Shown: positions 34,104 to 42,040 of the stretch, in pieces
Layout: the number at the start of each line of letters is the position of its first letter
Position numbering within the stretch: position 1 is the first letter of the stretch
From: Candidatus Acidulodesulfobacterium acidiphilum
Lineage (GTDB): Bacteria; SZUA-79; Acidulodesulfobacterales; Acidulodesulfobacteraceae
Assembly (NCBI GenBank): GCA_008534395.1
Contig: SHMQ01000005.1
Coordinates: 1-64,000 of the forward strand
Direction: 5' to 3'
DNA: 64,000 nt
Made by a program: the position numbers and the translations under genes
The notes under the pieces: generated by a model
Told to the model about the DNA's origin: nothing
Database searches by the model: none
Seen by the model: only the letters and a program-made list of their open reading frames with translations

Positions 34104-34295
34104 TTAATTTAAAATATAATCTTCCCTGTCCAACATTTCAAAGACATTGATATTTTTCAACATCATCTCATCTGTCTTTGTAATCGTTAAACCCCCTTTT
34201 GTGTATATATCGAGTTCCAAGTCTTGCCCTTGCCCTCTCGATATTGTTAAAATTATCTGTTTATCTTTTTTTACTAGTTTTTCTAAAATGTCCAT
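34104..34295 (-). CDS. Small protein, unknown (MDILEK N-terminus)
   Basis: The 63-residue protein starts MDILEKLVKK after an AAGGTGAG ribosome binding site. The adjacent upstream protein also starts MDILEK, suggesting partial duplication. No recognised domain. Confidence 0.5.
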   Translation of the reverse strand: MDILEKLVKKDKQIILTISRGQGQDLELDIYTKGGLTITKTDEMMLKNINVFEMLDREDYILN

Positions 34296-34320
34296 TTTAA
34301 AATCTCACCTTAGTTTAAAG

Positions 34321-34572
34321 TTAATTTTTTTTGAAATGGCTTTCCCAAGTAAATATTTTAATTTCTTGGATTCTTAAAAACTCCCTCACCGTTCTTTTTG
34401 TTTCAAGGCGTTTTTGCGCCTGCACATCCTCTTTTTTGCAGGCTTCTATTTCCTCGTTTTTCTTTATTAAAAAGGCTTTTAGTTTCGGGTTGTCAATTTC
34501 TTTCAATGCTTTTTTTATATAGCGGTTGCATTCGTTCCCGCTCGTCTTTGTAATTTTTTCTAATATGTCCAT
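34321..34572 (-). CDS. Small charged helical protein, unknown (MDILEK N-terminus)
   Basis: The 83-residue Lys/Glu-rich protein is probably helical throughout. Its N-terminus MDILEKITK repeats that of the downstream neighbour. A GGGG sequence precedes the ATG. Confidence 0.5.
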   Translation of the reverse strand: MDILEKITKTSGNECNRYIKKALKEIDNPKLKAFLIKKNEEIEACKKEDVQAQKRLETKRTVREFLRIQEIKIFTWESHFKKN

Positions 34573-34585
34573 AATAAGCCCCCTG

Positions 34586-34672
34586 TTAAATAAAAAATAA
34601 AGCCGTTAATAAAATCATAAAGAACCCTATGCTTTCCGCCGTTTCTATTTTTTCTTTAGTTGCCGTTTTCAT
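34586..34672 (-). CDS. 28-residue single-pass membrane peptide
   Basis: After a GGGGG ribosome binding site the frame encodes MKTATKEKIETAESIGFFMI and a further hydrophobic stretch, 28 residues in all, with one C-terminal membrane helix. A hairpin (CCCCTCT/AGAGGCGGGG, ~34681-34703) lies just before. A second 28-residue membrane peptide is found at 35568-35654. Confidence 0.45.
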   Translation of the reverse strand: MKTATKEKIETAESIGFFMILLTALFFI

Positions 34673-34719
34673 AATGCCCCCGCCTCTCAAAAGAGGGGCT
34701 TTTAAAGTTAAATAAAATG

Positions 34720-35286
34720 CTAAAATGCAAATTCCATTTGTAAAGTTCCGGCTGCTTGCTCCGGCTGTCTTTTGTTATATTTAGCTTTAATCTTTATCTC
34801 TTCTTCGGTTTCGTCGTCGTCTTCATCTTCAAATAATCCGCCGCTTTCTTCGTATGTCGTCCAAGATTTAGACGGTATTAAATCCATTAACTCCGTATAT
34901 TTCCCGTCTTGATTTACAGGCTGGTTTAAAGATACTGTAGAAGCTCCCTTTAAATCTAAAAAGCTTATTATTGCCCTTTCAAGTTTTTTCTCAATTTTAT
35001 TTTTTGCTAATGGATTATAAGCTTTCGCCGCTCGTGCTAAAGTAAGGAACAGGCGATATATTTCGCCCGTAAGATTTTTGTTAAAAATATTGAAGTCTTT
35101 TTCGTTTGAAAATTGCAGGTTCAAAAATTGCGGATAATTGACCGCTTTTTGTACTAATTTTTCAAGGATGTAAGATTTTATAGAAGTATCATATAAATAA
35201 TCGTGGTTGATAACATCGTTATTAATTTCTTCGATTGCTATGTTTAAAAAACTTTCTAAATTCTCTTTTAAGATTTCCGCTTTCAT
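34720..35286 (-). CDS. Acidic helical protein, paralogue-like to 27121-27669
   Basis: The 188-residue protein has an alpha-helical N-terminal two thirds, then ELMDLIPSKSW, an acidic cluster (GLFEDEDDDETEEE), a basic stretch and a hydrophobic end LQMEFAF. The order matches the protein at 27121-27669. An AAAGGAG ribosome binding site is preceded by a strong hairpin (GGCGGGG/CCCCGCC). Function unknown. Confidence 0.55.
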   Translation of the reverse strand: MKAEILKENLESFLNIAIEEINNDVINHDYLYDTSIKSYILEKLVQKAVNYPQFLNLQFSNEKDFNIFNKNLTGEIYRLFLTLARAAKAYNPLAKNKIEKKLERAIISFLDLKGASTVSLNQPVNQDGKYTELMDLIPSKSWTTYEESGGLFEDEDDDETEEEIKIKAKYNKRQPEQAAGTLQMEFAF

Positions 35287-35305
35287 TTTTTATTCTCCTT
35301 TCTTT

Positions 35306-35331
35306 ATGGCGGGGTTGTTAGCCCCGCCGGT
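35306..35331 (-). terminator. Intercistronic hairpin
   Basis: GGCGGGG-N7-CCCCGCC lies between the stop at 35336 and the ribosome binding site of the 188-residue gene. No U-run follows on the minus strand, so it may act in mRNA processing or attenuation rather than termination. Similar hairpins precede the starts at 34672 and 35521. Confidence 0.45.
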
Positions 35332-35335
35332 TAAA

Positions 35336-35521
35336 TTAAAAAAACTTGTACCATTCATTTTCGTATCTTTTCCTGCACTCATACAAAAAACTTAATTCAT
35401 CTTCTGGCAGTAAAAGATAGTTTACTTTTTCAACACAATCCATTAGATCAAAATATAAATAAAATCCTTTATATTTTTCTCTAATGTAATTAATTTCTTC
35501 GTAATTAATTTCTTCTTTCAT
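35336..35521 (-). CDS. Small protein, unknown
   Basis: The 61-residue Tyr/Glu-rich protein (MKEEINYEEINYIREKYKG...) has an AAAGGAG ribosome binding site with a GCCTGC/GCAGGC hairpin immediately upstream (35536-35551). No recognised domain. Confidence 0.5.
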   Translation of the reverse strand: MKEEINYEEINYIREKYKGFYLYFDLMDCVEKVNYLLLPEDELSFLYECRKRYENEWYKFF

Positions 35522-35567
35522 TTTCTTCTCCTTTGCCTGCCTATGCAGGCATTAAAATTAAACTTAA

Positions 35568-35654
35568 TTAAATTAAATGTGCTAACTGATAAAGGTTAAA
35601 AACTACCAAACTAAAATCTAAAGCTATTAAACTTATTCCGATTAACCTATCCAT
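35568..35654 (-). CDS. 28-residue membrane peptide
   Basis: A very strong GAGGAGGT ribosome binding site precedes an ATG encoding MDRLIGISLIALDFSLVVFN and eight further residues. It is a single hydrophobic helix. It is the first gene of the small-gene cluster, downstream of a poly-T/A tract. It could be a small toxin or regulator; unknown. Confidence 0.45.
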   Translation of the reverse strand: MDRLIGISLIALDFSLVVFNLYQLAHLI

Positions 35655-36303
35655 TTTCTCTACCTCCTCATTTTTTTTTTATTTTTAATAATTTTTTTTT
35701 TAACTTTTTTTTGCTTTTTTTTTATCGCCCTTTTACCGTCGGAGACATTTGCGGAGTAAAATTTACTTTTTGCTTTGCAAGGCGTGCCAAAATTTGAAGA
35801 GATTAGAAAACAAAATATTTTAAATTTTTCTCTGCGTCGTTAGAGATAAAGTAACGTCAATCTGTTGTTTGAATGCAAGATATAAGAGCGAACTGAAAAA
35901 TTTAAAATATTTTTTTTCTACTCAAATAAAAAAATATTTTGGCACGACTTGCTTAAGCAAAAAGCGTAGCGAAGCGGAGTCCGCAGGATAAATTTTACGT
36001 AGCAAATCTGGGGCGATAAAAAAGCAAAAAAATCTAAAAAAAATAAAAGAAAAATTCCATACTACAAATTCTACAAGTGCTTCTGTTTGAGGAGGCTTCG
36101 TGCCGTTATTAAATTCGTACAACTATTTTTATCGAAAGAATTTAATAACGGCACGAAGCCGACGAAAACTCTTTTAAATCTTACAACATCGTTGTTCTTC
36201 CACTACATTTCCAATCCTTTAAAAAATTCGCTTTATTTACTCCGCCCACTCAGGCACGTTTTAAATGAAACGAAGTTTCGAAGAGAGTTCGCTTTTACTT
36301 TAC
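35655..36303. repeat. Non-coding region with ~330-nt rod-like inverted repeat and a perfect 23-bp inverted repeat
   Basis: 35705-36032 folds end to end. TTTTTTGCTTTTTTTTTATCGCCC-type outer arms pair across the span (GGGCGATAAAAAAGC), then TAAAATTTA with TAAATTTTA, CTTTTTGC with GCAAAAAG, CGTGCCAAAAT with ATTTTGGCACG, and AATATTTTAAATTTTTC with GAAAAATTTAAAATATT, leaving a ~60-nt loop. At 36094-36160 GGCTTCGTGCCGTTATTAAA... is a 23-bp perfect inverted repeat with a 21-base loop. The flanking open frames arise from these arms and are not believed. Confidence 0.65.
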
Positions 36304-36694
36304 TTAATAAGTAGTTATTCAAAGCTTGCTGGGCTCGGGACATAAGGGAGAAAACGGGCGCAAAATCACAATTAAAAGAAGCCCACAGAGGACAACCCCA
36401 TACAAAAATATTTTGCGCCCGTTTTCGGAATAGGTTTGTCCCGAGCCGTCGTCGCCGTAAAAAAATTTCAAGGGGAATTCGACAGGTTGGTCACAGGACG
36501 GACGTTATGAGATAACTATCCAAGTTAAAAAACTATCCGCCGAAGCCTGTGAGCAAACCTGTCGAATTCCCCGTCAGGCGGTTTAGGAAAATTCGATAAC
36601 AGTTTTATCGTTGTCGAATTTTCCGTTAAAAACCGCCTGTGAAATTTTTGCCTAACAGACGGGCGCAAGGAGCGTGCGACGCAGCGCCCCACTA
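36304..36694. repeat. Duplicated structured element, copy 2
   Basis: This 391-base copy matches 32802-33260 in domains D1, D2 and D4. In D3 the 115-base inner region of copy 1 is replaced by a ~45-base hairpin, with stem AATTCGA/TCGAATT where copy 1 has AATTTGA/TCAAATT. The paired change keeps the helix. The copies are direct repeats bounding the small-gene cluster, so recombination between them could delete or amplify 33.3-36.3 kb. Confidence 0.8.
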
Positions 36695-37663
36695 AATTGA
36701 TTTAAGGACGTTAATCTTAAAAGCCTGTCCAAAGAAAAAAGCTGGATTAACTTAAATTAAGTCCGAAAAATGCACTCAGATTAAGTTACCGATACTCTGC
36801 TATAGGGCACGATACGAAAAAAAACGGGCGCCCGTTGCGAAGCAATGGGCTAAAACTATAAAGATACTCTATAGCAGATAAGATAATATAAATACGTATA
36901 GCCGGATAAGCATGTAGTAAATGTACGAGTAGATAGATAATCCGGTAGTAGTAGTAAAGCACGTGCGAGGTTCAAGAAAGACAGGCGGGGTATTCCACTG
37001 CAAAACAATAAAGACGAAAAGGCTTTTCAAATAAAAAATGCTTAAACGAAGACGTCCGCCCCGCCGTCTTTCTTGTGTAAGAAAAATAAGCGGCGCAAGC
37101 CGTTACTGATTAAGAATAAATAAGGGGGCGATTAACTTATAAGTAGAATAAAAAAATAAAATCGGATTAACGAAAAAAAAATATGCAGACTAAGGTAAAA
37201 ATAAAATAACAAAGTTAAGATATAAATGGTATTCCAAAAGAAGCGTAAGACAAACAAACAAATGTCATTTGTCGGGAGACGAAAGAAAGAAAAATATAAA
37301 ACGTTCAACAACGATAAAGGCAGAAAAGAAAAAAATAAAAAAAATAGTTTCATACCTATGCATCACCGCTTGGATAAAAAAAATATCATAGCAAGACAAA
37401 CCAAAAAGACACCCCCCCCCCTACAAAAGCGAAAGCAGGGGATAATAATCAAAACTATCCATACGGCACATAATAAACAAATAAATTATAACAGATAGGC
37501 ACGGAATTTTTTGCAAAAGGAAACTCTTGACACGTAAGGCTTTAACGACAATTTTACCCTCACGAGCCAAAAAGAGGGGTTGCAAGAATATTTCACTGCA
37601 ATTTTACATTTGACACAAGGATTAAAATGAGGATGTCAAAAAAAGAAAAATCAGGCAGAATAA
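36695..37663. other. Non-coding region with inverted repeats
   Basis: Inverted repeats include TCTGCTATAG/CTATAGCAGA (36796-36805 and 36869-36878), which enclose a CCCGTTGC/GCAATGGG hairpin. CAAGAAAGAC-GGCGGGG pairs with its complement at 36973-37075. 37.1-37.5 kb is A-rich on the plus strand; its open frame at 37226-37498 is Lys/Arg-rich, lacks a ribosome binding site and is doubtful. An origin of replication or transfer would fit here, but no known one is recognised. Confidence 0.45.
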
Positions 37664-38353
37664 TTAAATCAAATAGTTATTGACGTATTCGTCCAAGTCT
37701 AAAACTTGGACTTTATTTTTTGTATCTGTAAATATCATCACGGTAGTAAATCTATCTTTTTTGAACTCATCAGCTGCGTTTATTTTTTCCCTGATATTCT
37801 CCGAAAAAGGAGTTAAATAAATTAATTTTTTAATTACATCTTTACTATTTTGTAGGGCATATAATTTCTTATTATACATATCTTGGGGCTTTCTGGATAT
37901 CTGAATTTCATACCCGGTTTGCGATGACGCAACATAAACATCCGGAATAAGTTCGCATTTTAAATTTTTATCTTTGGTAAATTCGTTATGAACCAAATAT
38001 TCAACGTCAAGTTGAGTTAAAATTGCGCAGATTTTTCTTACCGCAACGGCATGTTTTAACTGCGAACCTTCAAAATAATTTTCAATCGGAAGTATTCTTA
38101 AATGAGATAATCCATACATCTTTTTTATGCTCAAATCCAACGAGACTAAACATAAAGATTTATCGCCCGTTCGCTGATATCCTATTTGGACAAATCTATC
38201 TTTTTTTAACTTGCGAGCTCTTTCCATGAAAACTTTTTCGCTTGAATTAAAAAGTATAGAGCCTCCTATCGAATCTATAAATTTATGTCTCAACAAGAAT
38301 TCAAAAAGCAGATTATCTCTGTCGGTAGAACGAGTTTTAATGATATTTTTCAT
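37664..38353 (-). CDS. Replication-relaxation / MobC-like protein
   Basis: The 229-residue protein starts with a winged-helix-like region, then HAVAVRKICAILTQL near 101. It has an IPDVYVA...GYEIQISRKPQ segment near 136-160, which matches the PD...(E/Q)xK-like core of replication-relaxation proteins of mobilisable plasmids. These usually help open DNA at the transfer origin. It ends the ParAB-coupling protein operon, which supports a transfer role; no relaxase gene is in the window. Confidence 0.6.
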   Translation of the reverse strand: MKNIIKTRSTDRDNLLFEFLLRHKFIDSIGGSILFNSSEKVFMERARKLKKDRFVQIGYQRTGDKSLCLVSLDLSIKKMYGLSHLRILPIENYFEGSQLKHAVAVRKICAILTQLDVEYLVHNEFTKDKNLKCELIPDVYVASSQTGYEIQISRKPQDMYNKKLYALQNSKDVIKKLIYLTPFSENIREKINAADEFKKDRFTTVMIFTDTKNKVQVLDLDEYVNNYLI

Positions 38354-38355
38354 AA

Positions 38356-38745
38356 TTATTTTATTTTTATTTTTTTCGTATTATCAAGTATGTCGAGGTC
38401 TATATCATGACATTTAGATTGAGAGTAAAAACCGCCGTTAACTTCATCTCTATCTAATCCGAAAAATATTTTTTTTATCCATAAAAAACTTAAAAAAAAT
38501 AATAAACAACAGGACACTATATAAAAATAAAAACCTAGCATCGCGCTGGTATGTACCTGTGGAGATATAAAAATATATCCGGTATAACCTTGCTCTAAAA
38601 ACACAAATATATGACTAAAATAATCGCCGAAAACGGCAGTAAAATGCGAACCGTAAAACCAATACAAAAAAAGGTATGGCGTAACGATATTAAATGTGAT
38701 TACTAACAAAATAACTATGGATTTTAAAACGTGCTCCCTATACAT
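38356..38745 (-). CDS. Membrane protein adjoining coupling ATPase
   Basis: The 129-residue protein has two or three membrane helices (about 8-30, 40-55 and 68-92) and a polar C-terminal tail. Its start overlaps the end of the coupling ATPase gene by eight bases. As that ATPase lacks membrane helices, this protein could supply its anchor, an inference from position and topology. Confidence 0.5.
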   Translation of the reverse strand: MYREHVLKSIVILLVITFNIVTPYLFLYWFYGSHFTAVFGDYFSHIFVFLEQGYTGYIFISPQVHTSAMLGFYFYIVSCCLLFFLSFLWIKKIFFGLDRDEVNGGFYSQSKCHDIDLDILDNTKKIKIK

Positions 38746-39937
38746 CGTTTAGCACCTTATTTATATCAATATGATTAAATGACATCAAAAATTTTTTTAA
38801 ATTTCCTTCTATTTTTATCTTTGCAATAGCATTCCCTGTCCTAAGTTCCGATATGGCCGAAGGCTGAACAAGGTAATCTTTGTGTTCAGATGAAGAAACT
38901 ATAGTTTCTCCTGCCGCGACGGTAAAAGCTTCCGATTTCATAGACTTAATTTCTTGACCGAAAAGCTGAGCTATTTTTTCGTTATATAATCCATCCTGAG
39001 CAAAAAATAATTTCAAATCGGTGTTGTCTAATATTATATTTAGTAAAGTTTCGTCTGTTCTTATGACATCGGCTAAAGACTGCGTAAGCAAAAGTGCTTG
39101 TATGCCAAAGCCTCTTATTTCTTTTATAAATTTAGAAAAATAGCTGTAGGCTAGGTCGCTGAACTCGTCAATGCAAAGCGTCATTTGAAAATCTCTCTGA
39201 TGCGGTTTTTTAAGTCTGATACACTCTATTACGGTTCTTCCCAATGTATTTTCCGTTTCAATATTTCTAAACGAAAACCAGTTGTTTTCCTTTAAGTTAA
39301 GGTTATTTTTATTGACGTTAAGATTTTTTTTCAGCGCAAAAGGTTGTAACTGATTCATTAATGAAGATATATACGATGCATAGTCCGCATTGTTTATAAC
39401 GCCTTGAAATATAAGGTCTTCTGCTTCCGACAGGTTGTCATGATAATTGTCGTATAACTTCTTTATATTTTCGCGGAAAAGACTTATGAAAATCTTCTCG
39501 AAGGTAACGTCTTCCATAAAATTCAGAACAAACGTAACAGCCGTTAGGGCAAAATTCTGATAAAAAGTTTCCTGCGTAGAAACTATCCTTGGATAAAAAG
39601 CGTTCCTAAAAAGTTCTACTATTTCATTCTTTTTTAGTCCATCAAGGATATTGAATTCGCTGTCAAAATCATAGATGTTAGCATCCGGATTTAATATTCT
39701 TGCGGCGCTTTTAGCAAGAGAATCGCCCTTGCCGTCTATGGTAGTCATAGACTTGGTTTGCTCCCAAAACGGCAGCAGAACGCTTTCGGTTTTTCCGGAG
39801 CCGGTAATTCCGAATGCAACCATATGCCCCTTTCTCGGAATGGATATCTCATAGCGTTTTTCGCTCATCATATCCTTGGCAAAAGCCCATGTTTTCTCCT
39901 CATTGCCCCCTTTTTTTATTATCCCTTCTCTAGCCAT
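38738..39937 (-). CDS. Type IV coupling protein (TraD/VirD4-like ATPase) without membrane segment
   Basis: The 399-residue ATPase has Walker A FGITGSGKTES (residues ~42-52), IDGKGDS near 73, and Walker B LCIDEFSDLAYS near 247 followed by an ALLLTQSLADV motif. This is the layout of T4SS coupling proteins, which hand DNA to the secretion channel. The usual two N-terminal membrane helices are absent and the protein is shorter than typical (>500). Co-transcribed with the partition genes. Confidence 0.8.
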   Translation of the reverse strand: MAREGIIKKGGNEEKTWAFAKDMMSEKRYEISIPRKGHMVAFGITGSGKTESVLLPFWEQTKSMTTIDGKGDSLAKSAARILNPDANIYDFDSEFNILDGLKKNEIVELFRNAFYPRIVSTQETFYQNFALTAVTFVLNFMEDVTFEKIFISLFRENIKKLYDNYHDNLSEAEDLIFQGVINNADYASYISSLMNQLQPFALKKNLNVNKNNLNLKENNWFSFRNIETENTLGRTVIECIRLKKPHQRDFQMTLCIDEFSDLAYSYFSKFIKEIRGFGIQALLLTQSLADVIRTDETLLNIILDNTDLKLFFAQDGLYNEKIAQLFGQEIKSMKSEAFTVAAGETIVSSSEHKDYLVQPSAISELRTGNAIAKIKIEGNLKKFLMSFNHIDINKVLNDV

Positions 39938-39960
39938 TATCCCTCCGTAAACCTTTCGAT

Positions 39961-40323
39961 TTATTTTTCCGAATTTCCAGATTTATTAGGTTCTTTCTCT
40001 TTTATATCGCGCATTAAACTTAGATTATATTTTACAATAGCCGTCCTTACTATGAGCGATGGCGAAACATTCATCTCTTTGGCGGCGGAATTTATCTTGT
40101 CGCGTAAAATCTGTGGAATCTGAACCGATATGTTCTTGTTTTTATCTTCGACGATTTCTTTGATAGATTTGAAATTAAAATTAAGCAGTATGGTTCTTAT
40201 AATCTGGGACGGCTTTTGTTTAAAAAGAGCCGCCGCCTTCTCGATATTTCCATAAATATTTACAGGAATTGCCGCAGAAATCGATTCGTTTTTTTCTTCC
40301 ATTTTTTCAAAAATAGATGGCAT
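39961..40323 (-). CDS. Tandem ribbon-helix-helix DNA-binding protein
   Basis: The 120-residue protein carries two RHH-like units, ISAAIPVNIYGNIEKAAALF (15-) and ISVQIPQILRDKINSAAKEM (~64-), each with a strand followed by two helices. Tandem RHH proteins such as TraY act in the relaxosome or as autoregulators. It lies between parB and the coupling ATPase, three bases after the parB stop. Confidence 0.65.
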   Translation of the reverse strand: MPSIFEKMEEKNESISAAIPVNIYGNIEKAAALFKQKPSQIIRTILLNFNFKSIKEIVEDKNKNISVQIPQILRDKINSAAKEMNVSPSLIVRTAIVKYNLSLMRDIKEKEPNKSGNSEK

Positions 40324-40325
40324 AA

Positions 40326-41207
40326 TTAATCCTCCTCAGTTTTATTAAATTTTAAATTAAATTTCTTCTTTAACCCATAAATTATATCTTCTATAACTTC
40401 TATTTTTCCGTTTATATTAAGTTCTCCGTGTCCTTTCTTCTTCGCATTTTCATACCTAAGAATAATACCTCTTGTCTTATTATTGCTGTTATTAAAAGAG
40501 TTATTAATTAATCTTATAATATCTTCTATTCTTTTTATCCTTTCTCTATCTTTAGGAGTATTTTCTTTTGCTTTTCGAATACTACTTATCTCTTTCGCAG
40601 AAAGTGAATCGACGTAAGGCGCAAGTTCTTCTTTTGTTTTTTGATCCAAAGACGCAAGAGCAACGGTTTTAGCCATACTTTCGTCTTTAATTTTGCCGGC
40701 ATTCTTTCTGTAAGACTTATACCAACTTAACACAGACTGAACGTGAGATTTATTTTTTCCTACGCGCTCTGCTATTTTTCTAACACTCAAGGCGTAATTT
40801 TCCTGCAGCAAACAATAGGTATTGGCAAGTTCAAGCCTGGTTAATTTTTCGCGCTGCAAATTTTCCGTCACCTGGACTAGAGGTATATCCTCGTCATTAA
40901 TATCGAGTATTACGGCGTCTATAAAATTCTTTCCCAACTCGATATGCGCCCGCAACCTTCTTTCGCCGCAAATAAGCCTGTACCCGTCATCAGTTTTCTT
41001 AACTATTATAGGCTGAAGAAGACCTATTTCACGTATAGACGATACAAGTTCGCCGATATTCTTAACTTCTCCCCTTACCTGCTTTTCAATGGATATCGAG
41101 GATACATCTATTTGCATTTTTTCGGAAATAACCCTAAAAGAACCCTCTTCAGAAAGTTTTTGAAGAATGTCTATAGTTTTTATCCCGGAAGGACGTTTGA
41201 AATCCAT
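40326..41207 (-). CDS. parB: ParB-family partition protein
   Basis: The 293-residue protein has the ParB N-terminal domain with ICGERRLRAH (residues ~78-87) and VTENLQREKLTRLELA, then a KorB/ParB HTH (VRKIAERVGKNKSHVQSVLS). It binds centromere-like parS sites and works with the ParA encoded immediately upstream (one-base gap). This indicates active segregation, hence a plasmid or plasmid-like element. Confidence 0.92.
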   Translation of the reverse strand: MDFKRPSGIKTIDILQKLSEEGSFRVISEKMQIDVSSISIEKQVRGEVKNIGELVSSIREIGLLQPIIVKKTDDGYRLICGERRLRAHIELGKNFIDAVILDINDEDIPLVQVTENLQREKLTRLELANTYCLLQENYALSVRKIAERVGKNKSHVQSVLSWYKSYRKNAGKIKDESMAKTVALASLDQKTKEELAPYVDSLSAKEISSIRKAKENTPKDRERIKRIEDIIRLINNSFNNSNNKTRGIILRYENAKKKGHGELNINGKIEVIEDIIYGLKKKFNLKFNKTEED

Positions 41208-41208
41208 T

Positions 41209-41829
41209 TTAATCTCCCTGCCTTAGAAGATAATTAACTATAAATTCTATTTCGGCTTGCGCTTTGGAGTCGTTAGAATTAAAAACCGTTTCGCCGTCCA
41301 TTGCCGTTCTGGGATAACTCTGCCTAAAAAAAACATCAAAAAATTCCGATTTTTTATTAAGGCGTATTTCCGCAAATGCATCTTTTACTTCCTTATTCAT
41401 TTTGGCATTTTGAACAAACTTATTGTGAATAAACAAGACATCAAAATCAGCATTTATTATATTTAAAGTTTCGACCATACTGACTAGTCCCCACATATCA
41501 AAAGCCGAACTGCTAACCGGCACTATTATATAGTTTGCAAGCTTAATAGATGTGATAAAAAAACTGCTTATAGCAGGAGGGTTATCTATAATACAATAGT
41601 CAAATCTCAGCTCGTTAATCTGCGATTCAAGGAGCTTCGGATTGTCAATAGGAACGACATTGAAACTACTATCCTTTTTAATTGAATACCAATCAAAAGC
41701 CGTCCTTTGAGAGTCGGCATCATAGAAACAAACTTTCTTATTTTGACGAGCAAGACACGCCGCAATATTGATTGCAAGTGTTGTTTTCCCGACCCCGCCC
41801 TTAGAATTCTGAACGGAAATTATTTTCAT
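41209..41829 (-). CDS. parA: ParA-family partition ATPase
   Basis: The 206-residue protein begins with the deviant Walker A QNSKGGVGKTTLA (residues 7-19), followed by DADSQ and the IIDNPPAIS motif. It lacks an N-terminal HTH (small type Ib-like ParA). It drives plasmid segregation together with ParB. The ribosome binding site is AAAAGGAGG, and transcription comes from the repeated TTGACA promoter at 41884-41938. Confidence 0.93.
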   Translation of the reverse strand: MKIISVQNSKGGVGKTTLAINIAACLARQNKKVCFYDADSQRTAFDWYSIKKDSSFNVVPIDNPKLLESQINELRFDYCIIDNPPAISSFFITSIKLANYIIVPVSSSAFDMWGLVSMVETLNIINADFDVLFIHNKFVQNAKMNKEVKDAFAEIRLNKKSEFFDVFFRQSYPRTAMDGETVFNSNDSKAQAEIEFIVNYLLRQGD

Positions 41830-41883
41830 AAATTAGCCTCCTTTTAAAAAAGAAAAACATTAAAAAAATAAAAGCAAAACCTT

Positions 41884-41938
41884 ATTTTAACTTTTAACAC
41901 TTTTAAGAAATTATGTCAATACGTATTATAAAAAAAGT
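41884..41938 (-). promoter_or_regulatory. Repeated TTGACA promoter, copy B (before parA)
   Basis: TTGACA (41914-41919), a 17-base spacer and TAAAAG (41891-41896) on the minus strand. The 55 bases are identical to 2335-2389. Here a ~60-base leader with a good Shine-Dalgarno follows, unlike the leaderless copy A. Confidence 0.65.
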
Positions 41939-41961
41939 ATTAATTTATTAAAAAAGTTGAG

Positions 41962-41994
41962 GCCTTATTTTAAAGCTTACGGTTTCAAAATAAG
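41962..41994 (-). terminator. Terminator after 42041-42346
   Basis: CCTTATTTT-N15-AAAATAAGG forms a 9-bp stem between the RHH gene and the parA promoter; on the minus strand a T-rich tract follows shortly after. Confidence 0.55.
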
Positions 41995-42040
41995 GATATT
42001 TTTCTATTGGATTTCAGGGTAAATACGAGGGGGATAATCA

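Noticed and set aside
35922-36314. Two ORFs sharing an EFNNGTKP motif
   Set aside because: They read opposite arms of the perfect 23-bp inverted repeat, so the similarity is a consequence of the palindrome.
37226-37498. Plus-strand 90-residue Lys/Arg-rich ORF
   Set aside because: It translates an A-rich non-coding tract, with no ribosome binding site and no recognisable domain.
31696-37663. CRISPR array in the repeat-rich region
   Set aside because: Repeats are long, few and hairpin-forming with no regular spacers; no cas genes are present.
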